A stretch of 64,000 nt of DNA from G963669295 sp963669295 (GCA_963669295.1 OY769938.1:620001-684000); one strand, 5' to 3'; positions 50,435 to 62,078 are shown, counted from the stretch's first letter. Notes: generated from the letters alone by a model not told the origin. A program made the numbers and translations.

Positions 50435-51523
50435 GTGAGCAACGGACTTAAATCCAATCAATTCGACCCCAAGAAAGGAGGAAGGTTAAAGGCCAATGCC
50501 AATGTTACTGACTTCGACCCCATGAAAGGGCAACTGGTGGCCAACGCACAAAAAAAGAAAAAGCAACCGGTACGCCTAAGTGATGCGGAAAAAATGGGAT
50601 TAACAAAACCCCATTGCAACGAAGTGCCCGAAGACATTAGAGAAAGTGGCTACATGGTACAACCACTAAAACCTGCCGATAGTTACAACCTACAACTGGC
50701 CTTTGCCATTATGGAGTTTTATGGCACGTATGGCCTGGATACCGACGTTGATGCTATTGTCACCAAATGCCGGGAATTGCATAGCAAGTGTCGTATGTTT
50801 GTTGTTGACCAGCTTAGGCACTCAAAAGTCAAAGATCTATCAAAAACAGCTGGCCTGTACGACTCATCCATCAACAGCATCATAATGACCAGAAGAGATG
50901 CCGGCATGCCATACAATATGGCTGCCTTGCTTATTCATGAAGGATATCATGCCATTAGCAATCAACACTATGTTGATGAGGAAGTACTTGCCAGGGAAAA
51001 AGAAGGTAGGTTCATGAACCATGTACTAAATAACGTTGCCGATTACTATAAAGAACATCACCGGAGTTTTTACTCGGAACGATCGGCTGGAATGCTTGAC
51101 AAAACAAAGCTGTTTAATGACGAAGCAAAAGCCCGTGCAAATAATCTTCAATACAACATCAACCGCGGTCAGTTATTGGACCACGTCATCAGTAAAGAAA
51201 AGGGAGAAGACTTGAATACCTATGCAAAAAGCATTACCCTCAATTGGCTCGTTAAGAACTGGGATGCCTATGGTGGGTTTGGCAGTAGAAAAAAAGGGAG
51301 TATCATTGTCTTCTTCAGTGCCTTTGCCAAAGCAAATCAGTTAACGGAAGAGCAATACCAGGTATTGCTTGAAATGTTAAGGAAGATCAAATTCATCCAT
51401 GAATATGGGTCCGAATTTTTCGAAGAAGAACTGGCCGAAAAAGTGGTGGATTTGTTTCCCTCCAGGTGGCAACGCGAACTCACCACAGAAGAAAAGGAAA
51501 TTAAAGCATGGCTGGAAAAGTAA
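50435..51523 (+). CDS. Putative HEXXH zinc metalloprotease-like protein, family unknown
   Basis: A 362-residue protein without a signal peptide. HEGYH at residues 168-172, set in ALLIHEGYHAIS, is a zinc-protease HEXXH motif preceded by hydrophobic residues, with several downstream glutamates (YVDEEVLAREKE) that could give the third ligand. The first 40 residues hold two copies of a FDPxKGxLxANA-like unit (about residues 10-22 and 27-38), followed by KKKK. The rest is helical. The start is GTG with AGGAGGA 8 nt before it, unusual for this phylum. I do not recognise the family; an intracellular or effector-type peptidase is possible. Confidence 0.6.
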   Translation: MSNGLKSNQFDPKKGGRLKANANVTDFDPMKGQLVANAQKKKKQPVRLSDAEKMGLTKPHCNEVPEDIRESGYMVQPLKPADSYNLQLAFAIMEFYGTYGLDTDVDAIVTKCRELHSKCRMFVVDQLRHSKVKDLSKTAGLYDSSINSIIMTRRDAGMPYNMAALLIHEGYHAISNQHYVDEEVLAREKEGRFMNHVLNNVADYYKEHHRSFYSERSAGMLDKTKLFNDEAKARANNLQYNINRGQLLDHVISKEKGEDLNTYAKSITLNWLVKNWDAYGGFGSRKKGSIIVFFSAFAKANQLTEEQYQVLLEMLRKIKFIHEYGSEFFEEELAEKVVDLFPSRWQRELTTEEKEIKAWLEK

Positions 51524-51606
51524 AGCACAACACTATGCTTGAGCCATGGATCGCTTGTAGTGCCTCGCAGGAATGAAATGGCAACCGAGTTTCATCAAAT
51601 TTCCAT

Positions 51607-51778
51607 TAACTTTGTTTTCTTTTTTTAAAACAAGGGTGAAAATTCCCTATCTTATAAAAGGGAAGAAATTGAAGTGATTTCTTTTACTTTTTAACAAATG
51701 TTAATAAGCGGTCTTGAAAACTTTTTCATATCCTTAGGACGTGAATTAGTGGTGCATCTAAGCAGAGGCGTATCTTTG
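51607..51778 (+). promoter_or_regulatory. Two -7 promoter boxes before dnaB
   Basis: TAACTTTG at 51607-51614 and TATCTTTG at 51771-51778 both match TAnnTTTG. The second ends 4 nt before the dnaB ATG and would give a leaderless message. The rest of the 51524-51782 gap is AT-rich without other recognisable content. Confidence 0.4.
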
Positions 51779-51782
51779 AACA

Positions 51783-53339
51783 ATGGAAGAATTATCGGAT
51801 AAAATAAAGGGGGCAAAGAAGCGGTTGAAAAAGACCTCATCTTATGTAGGCAATACCATTGAAGGGGGGAAATTACAGCCACAAGCACTTGATTTAGAAG
51901 AGGCTGTATTGGGAGCTTTGATGCTCGATAGGGATGCGGTAAACGCCACCATCGATATTTTAAAGCCCGATAGTTTTTACTCCGATGCCCACCGCGCCAT
52001 TTATTCTGCGGTATACGATTTGTTTCAACGCTCAGAGCCCATCGATATTCTTACCGTTACCAATGAGCTAAAGCAACGGGGCGAACTTGATTTTGTGGGT
52101 GGACCGTATTACATCAGTCAACTTACCAACCGGGTAGCTTCTGCCGCTAATGCAGAATTCCATGCACGGATCATTTCTCAAAAGCACATCCAACGCGAGT
52201 TGATTCGCATCTCTACCGAGATCATCAACAATGCCTATGATGAAACCACCGATGTATTTGATTTGTTGGATCAAGCAGAAAAAGATTTGTTCTCGGTAGC
52301 GGAAGGCAACATTCGAAAGAACTACGACAAGATGAGCACCTTGATGCAAGAGGCCATCGATCAAATTGAAGCCGCACAAAAACACGTCGACGGCATTAGT
52401 GGTGTACCCACCGGATTTACTGATTTGGACCGGGTGACCTCTGGCTGGCAAAAATCCGATCTCATTATCCTGGCAGCACGTCCTGGTATGGGTAAAACGG
52501 CTTTTGTGTTGTCGCTGGCAAGAAATGTAGCAGTAGATTTCGACCGTCCGGTAGCAGTATTCTCGCTAGAAATGTCGTCGGTACAGCTGGTCAATCGTTT
52601 AATTTCCAGCGAAACTGAAATTTCGGCAGAGAAATTGCGGAAGGGTAGTTTAGAAGATCATGAATATCAACAGCTCCACTCTCGTATTGGTAAGCTGTCG
52701 GAAGCACCAATCTTCATCGACGATACTCCGGCATTGTCTATTTTTGAACTGCGTGCCAAGTGCCGTCGATTAAAAGCACAACACGACATTGAGCTGATCA
52801 TCATCGATTATTTGCAGTTGATGACCGCTGGTGGCGATAATAAAGGCAACCGTGAACAAGAAATCAGTACCATTTCGCGTTCATTAAAAAGTATTGCCAA
52901 AGAATTGAATGTTCCGGTCATCGCACTGTCGCAGTTGAGTCGTGCAGTAGAAACGCGAGGCGGTGATAAAAGGCCCATGCTTTCCGACCTTCGTGAATCG
53001 GGAGCGATTGAGCAAGATGCGGATTTGGTAACCTTTATTTACCGACCGGAGTATTATGGTATTACAGAAGATGAAGAAGGCAACTCCACCATTGGAACCG
53101 GTGAAATCATTATTGCTAAACACCGTAACGGTTCGCTGGAAAATGTGAAGTTGCGATTCATCGGACACCTCGCCAAGTTTGCGAATTTAGAAACATACGA
53201 CTTTGGCGAGTTTGGACAAAATGTAGAGCCCAACATGGACTTTGACAGCCCCAACACCATTACCAGGGGATCGAAAATGAACGACGATGTTGATGATGAT
53301 GCTTTTACACAGAGTCCACCAGATGATGAACCATTTTAA
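51783..53339 (+). CDS. dnaB: Replicative DNA helicase
   Basis: A 518-residue DnaB. The N-terminal domain (about residues 30-135) has the PQALDLEEAVLGALMLD start; the RecA-like helicase domain begins GVPTGFTDLDRVTSGWQ, followed by Walker A ARPGMGKTAF (near residue 235), the Walker B region IELIIIDYLQLM, the arginine-type region ISRSLKSIAKELNVPVIALS and RSDLRESGAIEQDADLV-type SDLRESGAIEQDADLV. No intein is present. The acidic tail with DDVDDDAF is common in the phylum. It unwinds DNA at the replication fork as a hexamer. Confidence 0.97.
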   Translation: MEELSDKIKGAKKRLKKTSSYVGNTIEGGKLQPQALDLEEAVLGALMLDRDAVNATIDILKPDSFYSDAHRAIYSAVYDLFQRSEPIDILTVTNELKQRGELDFVGGPYYISQLTNRVASAANAEFHARIISQKHIQRELIRISTEIINNAYDETTDVFDLLDQAEKDLFSVAEGNIRKNYDKMSTLMQEAIDQIEAAQKHVDGISGVPTGFTDLDRVTSGWQKSDLIILAARPGMGKTAFVLSLARNVAVDFDRPVAVFSLEMSSVQLVNRLISSETEISAEKLRKGSLEDHEYQQLHSRIGKLSEAPIFIDDTPALSIFELRAKCRRLKAQHDIELIIIDYLQLMTAGGDNKGNREQEISTISRSLKSIAKELNVPVIALSQLSRAVETRGGDKRPMLSDLRESGAIEQDADLVTFIYRPEYYGITEDEEGNSTIGTGEIIIAKHRNGSLENVKLRFIGHLAKFANLETYDFGEFGQNVEPNMDFDSPNTITRGSKMNDDVDDDAFTQSPPDDEPF

Positions 53340-53345
53340 TGAAGT

Positions 53346-54605
53346 ATGAAGCATTTAGTAGCAGGCCTCACCCTATTTTTATTCTCTCTCCACGTTAGTG
53401 CCTCGCAGTTGCTCATCCCTATGGATGAAACGCAAAAAAATCATTTGAAAGCCTATGGCATCGCCTATTGGGTATTGCAAAATGATGTAGAGGTAGAGTG
53501 GCTACTCAACTACCGGGGTGGCAGCTTTTTGGTGCAAAACTACAAGAGCATTGAAGAAGAATGCATCATACGTGGGGTAAGCTATAACGTAATTGCCGAC
53601 GTACAGGCCGCTAACATTCTCAACGAAATTGCCAACCCTGAAGTAAACATGGAACGGGTAAAGCTGGAAAAGCCACCCAAAATTGCAGTATACTCCCCCA
53701 AAAGCAAACAACCGTGGGACGATGCCGTAACGTTGGTGCTCACCTATGCCGAAATTCCTTACGAGGTAGTATACGACACTGAAATTATATTGGGCGAGCT
53801 TTCGAAATACGATTGGCTGCACCTGCACCATGAAGACTTTACCGGGCAGTACGGAAAGTTTTATGCTGCCTACCGCAATGCCTCCTGGTACCAGGAACAA
53901 GTGCGTAGCACGGAAGCATCGGCAAAAAAGCTGGGCTTCAACAAAGTATCGGAATTGAAATTGGCGGTGGCCAACAACATTCGCGAATACACCTTTGGTG
54001 GTGGTTTTTTGTTTACCATGTGTTCGGGTACCGACTCTTACGACATTGCGCTATCGGCCCACAACACCGACATTTGCGAAAGCATGTTTGATGGCGATGG
54101 AGCCGACCCCGCTGCACAGTCGAAACTGGACTTCAGTTACTCGTTTGCCTTCAAAGACTTTTCGCTGTACATGGATCCTATGAAGTACGAATTCTCTAGC
54201 ATTGATGCCACACCGGTACATGCCCGTACTCCGCAACAACAAGACCTATTTACCCTATTCGACTTCTCTGCCAAATGGGACATTGTACCCACCATGCTTA
54301 CCCAGTGTCACGAAAAAGTGATCAAAGGATTTATGGGGCAAACCACGGCATTTAACAAACAATTTTTGAAATCCAATGTGCTGTTGCTGGGCGAAAGCAA
54401 AGCCCTTAACTCTGCCAAATACATTCATGGCGAGCATGGCAAAGGCACCTGGACATTTTACGGAGGTCACGACCCCGAAGATTATCAACATTTTGTAGGC
54501 GATCCCCCTACCGATTTGAACTTACACCCCAATTCACCAGGGTATCGCCTCATTTTGAACAACGTTTTATTTCCCGCTGCTAAAAAGAAAAAGCAAAAAA
54601 CGTAA
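53346..54605 (+). CDS. Secreted protein of the type usually annotated asparagine synthetase B
   Basis: A 419-residue protein with signal peptide MKHLVAGLTLFLFSLHVSA. Proteins like this are often annotated asparagine synthetase B in Bacteroidota, but no glutaminase Cys2 or AsnB synthetase domain is seen, and the export signal speaks against that role. Notable parts are PKIAVYSPKSKQPWDDAVTL, YDWLHLHHEDFTGQYG, TMCSGTDSYDIALSA and TWTFYGGHDPEDYQH, which look like a class I glutamine-amidotransferase-like or ThuA-like fold. It starts 6 nt after dnaB. Function unknown. Confidence 0.7.
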   Translation: MKHLVAGLTLFLFSLHVSASQLLIPMDETQKNHLKAYGIAYWVLQNDVEVEWLLNYRGGSFLVQNYKSIEEECIIRGVSYNVIADVQAANILNEIANPEVNMERVKLEKPPKIAVYSPKSKQPWDDAVTLVLTYAEIPYEVVYDTEIILGELSKYDWLHLHHEDFTGQYGKFYAAYRNASWYQEQVRSTEASAKKLGFNKVSELKLAVANNIREYTFGGGFLFTMCSGTDSYDIALSAHNTDICESMFDGDGADPAAQSKLDFSYSFAFKDFSLYMDPMKYEFSSIDATPVHARTPQQQDLFTLFDFSAKWDIVPTMLTQCHEKVIKGFMGQTTAFNKQFLKSNVLLLGESKALNSAKYIHGEHGKGTWTFYGGHDPEDYQHFVGDPPTDLNLHPNSPGYRLILNNVLFPAAKKKKQKT

Positions 54606-54622
54606 TGGTCGCATAACGACAA

Positions 54623-54650
54623 TTGCCGCCTGTACTTTTTGCTATATTTG
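54623..54650 (+). promoter_or_regulatory. Promoter of the DUF5916 gene
   Basis: TTG (54623-54625), a gap of 17 nt, and TATATTTG (54643-54650) are an exact Bacteroidota -33/-7 pair, 17 nt before the TTG start codon at 54668. Confidence 0.65.
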
Positions 54651-54667
54651 TGCTTAAATTTTAACCA

Positions 54668-56878
54668 TTGAAAAAAGGTTTTTTTGGCGTATTCTTTTTA
54701 CTGGTCTCTACCTTGAGTGTTGCTCAAAACACCAAGCCTACCCCTTCCCTGCACATCAAAAAATCAACCGCTCCTATTACCATTGATGGTCAGCTAAATG
54801 AAGCCTCGTGGCAAAATGCTGAAGTTGCCACCGACTTCTTCCAAAGCTTTCCGGCCGATACTTCTTATACCCTTACCAAAACAGAGGTAAAGGTAACCTA
54901 CGACGAGGTGTTTTTCTATGTAGGCGCAGTATGCTATGATGAACTGGAAGGCGACTACGTAATCCAATCGTTAAAACGCGATTTCTCCTACCCCAAAAGT
55001 GATGCCTTTGCAGTATACATCGATCCGTTTAACGACAAAACGAACGGCTTTAGCTTTGCGGTAAACCCACTGGGAGTTCAGCGCGAAGGGCTGTTAGAAA
55101 ATGGAGGTTCTTTTGGGGTTACCACTGCCTGGGACCAGGTGTGGTTTGCAGAAGTTACCCAACAACAAGGCAAGTGGGTGGTAGAAATGGCCATTCCTTT
55201 TAAATCCATTCGTTACAACGAAGGCATCGACCACTGGCGCATCAACTTTTCGCGCAACGACTTAAAGCGCAATGAAAACGGTTCGTGGAGTGGTGTTCCC
55301 CGTAACTTTAACATCGGCTCGTTGGCGTTTACCGGAGAGTTATTGTGGGATGCCCCGCCCAAAAAGCCGGGTAGCAATGTAGTGCTGATTCCCTACCTTA
55401 CTGGCAACACCAGCCACAACTACCAAACAGAAGAAGACCCTACCGACTATGGTGGCAACGGGGGAATGGATGCTAAAGTAGCAGTATCTTCCTCCTTGAA
55501 CCTCGACCTTACGGTGAACCCCGATTTTTCGCAAGTAGAGGTAGATCGGCAGGTCACCAACCTTTCGCGATTCAGCTTGTTTTTTCCTGAGCGCAGAAAC
55601 TTTTTCATTGAAAACAGCGACCTCTTTGCCCAATTTGGCTTCCGCCAAATACGCCCTTTCTTTTCTCGTAGAATAGGATTAAGTGGCGGCAATCAAATTC
55701 CTATTTTAGCGGGGGCACGACTCAGCGGTAAGCTCACACAAGATTGGCGTATTGGGTTGATGAATTTACAAACCGAAGGCGATGGTGAGCTGGGAGTAAA
55801 CCCTCAAAACTACTCCGTGGCTGCTTTTCAACGCAAGGTATTGGCGCGTTCCAACATTGCTGGCATCTTTGTAAACCGACAGGGGTTTAGAGGTTCCTCT
55901 CCCAATTATGGCGATTACAACAGGGTAGCAGGCATGGATTTCAACTATGCTTCGAGCAACAACAAGCTCCGTGGCAAAATATTTTACCATCGTGCCTTTG
56001 GCTCGGGGCTGGAAAACAACAACTTTGCCCATGCTGTTTGGGCCATGTACAACACTCAAAAAATGGCTGTGCATTGGAACCACGAATACGTGGGCGACAA
56101 TTATGACGCTGAAGTAGGGTTTGTACCACGCATCAATAACTTCAATCCTGAAACAGGAGAAACAGAGCAGCGCAGTTACTGGCGGTTTGAACCCATATTT
56201 AACTATAATTTCTACCCTAACTCGCAGGTGGTGAACAGCCACGGGCCGGGCATATACTTAAGCGAGTATACCGACGAAGATTACGTAACCACCGAGCGAC
56301 TGTTGCAATTCAATTACAGGGTTAATTTTTTAAGCTCAAGTAATGTACGTGCAGAAGTAAACCAAAACCGGGTGATGCTCTTTTATGATACAGACGTTAC
56401 CTTTTCAGGCAATACTCCTATCAATGCAGGTACCTACGATTTCATCAACGCTAACCTGGGGTATACCTCCAACCAACGTAAAAAATTCAACTACGATGTG
56501 TCGGCCGATTATGGGTCGTACTACACCGGCACCAAGATAACCTACGGTGGAAGAATCAATTATCGTGCTCAGCCGTGGGGAGTATTTTCGGTTCGGTTTC
56601 AACAAAACGAAATTCAAATGCCCGACTCCATTGGCACTGCTCAACTGTCGCTACTTGGGCCTAACATTGGATTATCGTTCACCAAAAGCATGTTCCTTAC
56701 CACCTTTATTCAATACAATACCCAAATAGAAAATGTAAACATCAACAGCCGTTTGCAATGGCGTTTCCGTCCTATGTCTGACTTATATGTGGTGTATACC
56801 GACAATTACGATTCTACCATTTTAGGAGTAAAAAATCGTGCTGTAGTCGTGAAGCTCGTGTACTGGTTGAATGTTTAG
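54668..56878 (+). CDS. DUF5916 domain protein with N-terminal CBM9-like domain
   Basis: A 736-residue outer-membrane-type protein starting with TTG: signal peptide MKKGFFGVFFLLVSTLSVA, then Q. Residues about 30-230 are a carbohydrate-binding CBM9-like domain (PITIDGQLNEASWQNAE, YVGAVCYD, AVYIDPFNDKTNGFSFAVNP). From about residue 250 the DUF5916 part has SSLNLDLTVNPDFSQVEVD and FFPERRNFFIENSDLF, followed by beta strands with alternating pattern that suggest a barrel, ending VVKLVYWLNV. Role unknown; a sugar- or peptide-linked outer-membrane protein is likely. The TTG start is supported by the good signal peptide and promoter distance. Confidence 0.88.
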   Translation: MKKGFFGVFFLLVSTLSVAQNTKPTPSLHIKKSTAPITIDGQLNEASWQNAEVATDFFQSFPADTSYTLTKTEVKVTYDEVFFYVGAVCYDELEGDYVIQSLKRDFSYPKSDAFAVYIDPFNDKTNGFSFAVNPLGVQREGLLENGGSFGVTTAWDQVWFAEVTQQQGKWVVEMAIPFKSIRYNEGIDHWRINFSRNDLKRNENGSWSGVPRNFNIGSLAFTGELLWDAPPKKPGSNVVLIPYLTGNTSHNYQTEEDPTDYGGNGGMDAKVAVSSSLNLDLTVNPDFSQVEVDRQVTNLSRFSLFFPERRNFFIENSDLFAQFGFRQIRPFFSRRIGLSGGNQIPILAGARLSGKLTQDWRIGLMNLQTEGDGELGVNPQNYSVAAFQRKVLARSNIAGIFVNRQGFRGSSPNYGDYNRVAGMDFNYASSNNKLRGKIFYHRAFGSGLENNNFAHAVWAMYNTQKMAVHWNHEYVGDNYDAEVGFVPRINNFNPETGETEQRSYWRFEPIFNYNFYPNSQVVNSHGPGIYLSEYTDEDYVTTERLLQFNYRVNFLSSSNVRAEVNQNRVMLFYDTDVTFSGNTPINAGTYDFINANLGYTSNQRKKFNYDVSADYGSYYTGTKITYGGRINYRAQPWGVFSVRFQQNEIQMPDSIGTAQLSLLGPNIGLSFTKSMFLTTFIQYNTQIENVNINSRLQWRFRPMSDLYVVYTDNYDSTILGVKNRAVVVKLVYWLNV

Positions 56879-58704
56879 TTGAAGAACCTCCAATTGATGC
56901 CAAAGCGCAAGGTACCATCGTGCATGGGATAATTGGGCACTACATAGTAATCGTACCCCAGCCAACCCGCATTAATGTGACTGTAGATCACAAAAAACTT
57001 AAATTTCTTTACCCGGGCACTTACATACACATCGGCAAAAGGATAACCACCTACTTTCTCGGTGTCTTGCAAATAAAACTGCCGGGTGGCTGGCATATAG
57101 GCTTTGGAATAATAACTCGTATAGTATTTTAAATCCACTCCAAAGCGGGTGAACATCACCTTTTTAAACATATGTCCTTCGATGTAGATGGAACTATTAA
57201 GTAAGAATTGAGGCACACGAATAACCGGTGTTCCGCCCAATTCATGGTAGTAAATGCTGTTGTTGAAGTGAATATTTTTCCACTCCACTTCCTTGCTTAA
57301 CCCCACTTGCAATACTTGCGCTTCCCTCCCTGATTGGCGCGATGTAGCATCATAAAAGAAGTACGTTGGATTGGCTACATTGGTATAATTGGCCGCAAGT
57401 TGCAGGTCGTAATCACTGCTTAGCAACGCGACCCCACCAGTGGTGGTGGTGGTTTTAATATAAGCCGTATCGCTCCACTGGAAATGATTCGATTCGTAAG
57501 CTTTCATAATCCAATCGGCTTCGCGCTGTTGGTAAGCTCCATGCAATTTGATGCGATTGAAAAAGAAATTACTACTATAGCTTACTTCGCCCCCAAAGTA
57601 AGTGTCGCCCTCGTTGTACCCACTTAACCCGTAATGTCCTTCTACTTTCCAATGTATTCCTCCAGGAATGTGCATGTTAATGCCTCCCTTAACCATATGG
57701 TTTTCGAATGTCGTATCAATGGTATGCTGCTCACTCCATACATATTCATGCCGATAACCCAGCGATGGGTTGATGACTATTCTCGCAGTATCTGACGGTT
57801 GTACCCCTTGAAACACCAATTCGTTGCGTATGGTACGAATCGCAGCCAGGTCGTTGGTCAGTGCTGAATCGAGGTAAATATTACTGTAAAAACCATCGGC
57901 AGGGAAAGCATCGCTGTATCGATACCGCTCTTCTTCTGCTTCCGACATCAAACCAATACGAAACCGTGGCATTACCTGCTTGCCCAATGTATCGTTGCCA
58001 CTTACAGGCCCCAGGTAGTAATAGTGTTGTGCATGCATGGTTTTAATGCGCAGATCGTTGCGAGCACTAGCCAGGTGAATATCAATAACCCGACGGTTGG
58101 CCACCTCATTGTTTTCAAATGCTGCATTATCGGAAATACCACCATTTTCCAGGCGAATGGTTTCATCGTGATTGAAGTAGCTATAAAGTTCGTAGCGATG
58201 ATTGCGTGAACGATAATGGGTATTGAGGTTGACCTCGTTGAGTTTGGTGGTCATTTCATCGTAAAAGCCCACTGATTTAACATTGTCGTACAACAGTCCG
58301 AAGTTCCAATGTGGCTTAATGTTTTGGGTGTGTAATATGCTAAACCGTTGTTCTTCCTTCGAACCATTGAGGTAGGTAGCCATTGTTAATGGCTGGGTGA
58401 CGTTGTAATGGGTAGGTGCAATAGCAGATTGCAGCGGTTTAAATCCAGATTGAAAGCCTTGCACTAATTGTGGGCGATACACCAATGGAATTTCGGGCAT
58501 GCCAATATTGCCCAGGTTCATGTATTCCCGATGTGTTTGAGGAACAGGAATGCGGTCGAGGGTATTGCTCCAATCGGAAAACTGAGCTACTTCATAAGGG
58601 GTATGCTGCAACAGTTGAATGCGGATACTATCCTCTTCTTGTGCTACAGCGGTGGTGAGCATGAAAATCAACCACCATGTGATGCTATATTGCTTCCCTC
58701 TCAT
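56875..58704 (-). CDS. Putative porin (Bacteroidota family)
   Basis: A 609-residue protein with signal peptide MRGKQYSITWWLIFMLTTAVA. The body is beta-rich with aromatic strand ends (YELYSYFNHDETIR, NSIYYHELGG, KYYTSYYSKAYMPATRQFYL) and the end motif PMHDGTLRFGINWRFFN, with C-terminal phenylalanine, as in outer-membrane barrels. This matches the family named putative porin in the phylum, close in layout to TonB-receptor-like barrels but without a plug domain. Its substrate is unknown. Its stop overlaps the DUF5916 stop by 4 bp. Confidence 0.82.
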   Translation of the reverse strand: MRGKQYSITWWLIFMLTTAVAQEEDSIRIQLLQHTPYEVAQFSDWSNTLDRIPVPQTHREYMNLGNIGMPEIPLVYRPQLVQGFQSGFKPLQSAIAPTHYNVTQPLTMATYLNGSKEEQRFSILHTQNIKPHWNFGLLYDNVKSVGFYDEMTTKLNEVNLNTHYRSRNHRYELYSYFNHDETIRLENGGISDNAAFENNEVANRRVIDIHLASARNDLRIKTMHAQHYYYLGPVSGNDTLGKQVMPRFRIGLMSEAEEERYRYSDAFPADGFYSNIYLDSALTNDLAAIRTIRNELVFQGVQPSDTARIVINPSLGYRHEYVWSEQHTIDTTFENHMVKGGINMHIPGGIHWKVEGHYGLSGYNEGDTYFGGEVSYSSNFFFNRIKLHGAYQQREADWIMKAYESNHFQWSDTAYIKTTTTTGGVALLSSDYDLQLAANYTNVANPTYFFYDATSRQSGREAQVLQVGLSKEVEWKNIHFNNSIYYHELGGTPVIRVPQFLLNSSIYIEGHMFKKVMFTRFGVDLKYYTSYYSKAYMPATRQFYLQDTEKVGGYPFADVYVSARVKKFKFFVIYSHINAGWLGYDYYVVPNYPMHDGTLRFGINWRFFN

Positions 58705-58735
58705 TGGGTGTTAAAATTAACCAAAATCCCATAAA

Positions 58736-58767
58736 AAAAGCCTTGATTCGAGTGAATCAAGGCTTTT
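58736..58767 (-). terminator. Rho-independent terminator of the rRNA operon
   Basis: AAAAGCCTTGATTC (58736-58749) pairs perfectly with GAATCAAGGCTTTT (58754-58767) around a 4-nt loop. On the minus strand the stem is followed by a T-run. It lies just after the 5S gene. Confidence 0.85.
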
Positions 58768-58775
58768 AAGTAAAA

Positions 58776-58884
58776 GTGGCGACGACATACTCTCCCACCT
58801 GGTATGGCAGTACCATCTGCGCTAATGGGCTTAACTTCTCTGTTCGGAAAGGGAAGAGGTGGACCCCATTGCAATAGTCACCAA
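58776..58884 (-). rRNA. rrf: 5S ribosomal RNA
   Basis: About 109 nt. On the minus strand it has GGTGACTATTGC at the 5' side, the CCGAACAGAGAAGTTAAG loop and ends GAGTATGTCGTCGCC. It is last in the operon. Ends are accurate to a few bases. Confidence 0.93.
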
Positions 58885-58969
58885 AAATCGTCATCAGCAT
58901 TGCTGATATAATACGATTGACATGGATGAAAAGAAAATGCCATTGAGTAAATATGTTACTTGCCCTAAT

Positions 58970-61848
<2,879 letters not shown>

Positions 61849-61939
61849 TAGTATAAGCAACTAACATAAGTACTCAAATTGATTCTATCATTACTGATAT
61901 TGTCTCAATTGTTAAATTGGCATTATTCTTTTCAACATG

Positions 61940-61948
61940 TCAAAGAAC
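61940..61948 (-). promoter_or_regulatory. boxA-like antitermination site before 23S
   Basis: GTTCTTTGA on the minus strand, in the spacer between the tRNA-like element and 23S. The same nine bases start the 16S leader (64000-63992). Repeated sites of this kind in rRNA leaders are typical of boxA (Nus-dependent antitermination). Confidence 0.55.
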
Positions 61949-61968
61949 TTTTCCGCCTTAGCGGATTG

Positions 61969-62038
61969 TGATGAATACCGGAATTGAACCGATTCCTATC
62001 TGCTTTTGCAGACCGCTCTTCCAATGAGCTTATTCAAC
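61969..62038 (-). pseudogene. Degenerate tRNA-like sequence in the 16S-23S spacer
   Basis: A 70-nt minus-strand sequence folds as a tRNA: acceptor GTTGAAT/ATTCATC (6 of 7 pairs), D-arm GCTC/GAGC with loop ATTGGAA, T-arm ATCGG/CCGGT with loop TTCAATT. The anticodon arm GTCTG/CAGAT has only 6 loop bases (CAAAAG) instead of 7, and positions 8-9 are AA. It thus cannot be a normal decoding tRNA and is most likely a relic. No CCA is encoded. Confidence 0.55.
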
Positions 62039-62078
62039 ATCATTTCAAAACAAAACTCCATCCGTTGATGAAGTATAG

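Noticed and set aside
51783..53339. An intein in dnaB
   Set aside because: The protein is of normal length (518 residues) with continuous helicase motifs.
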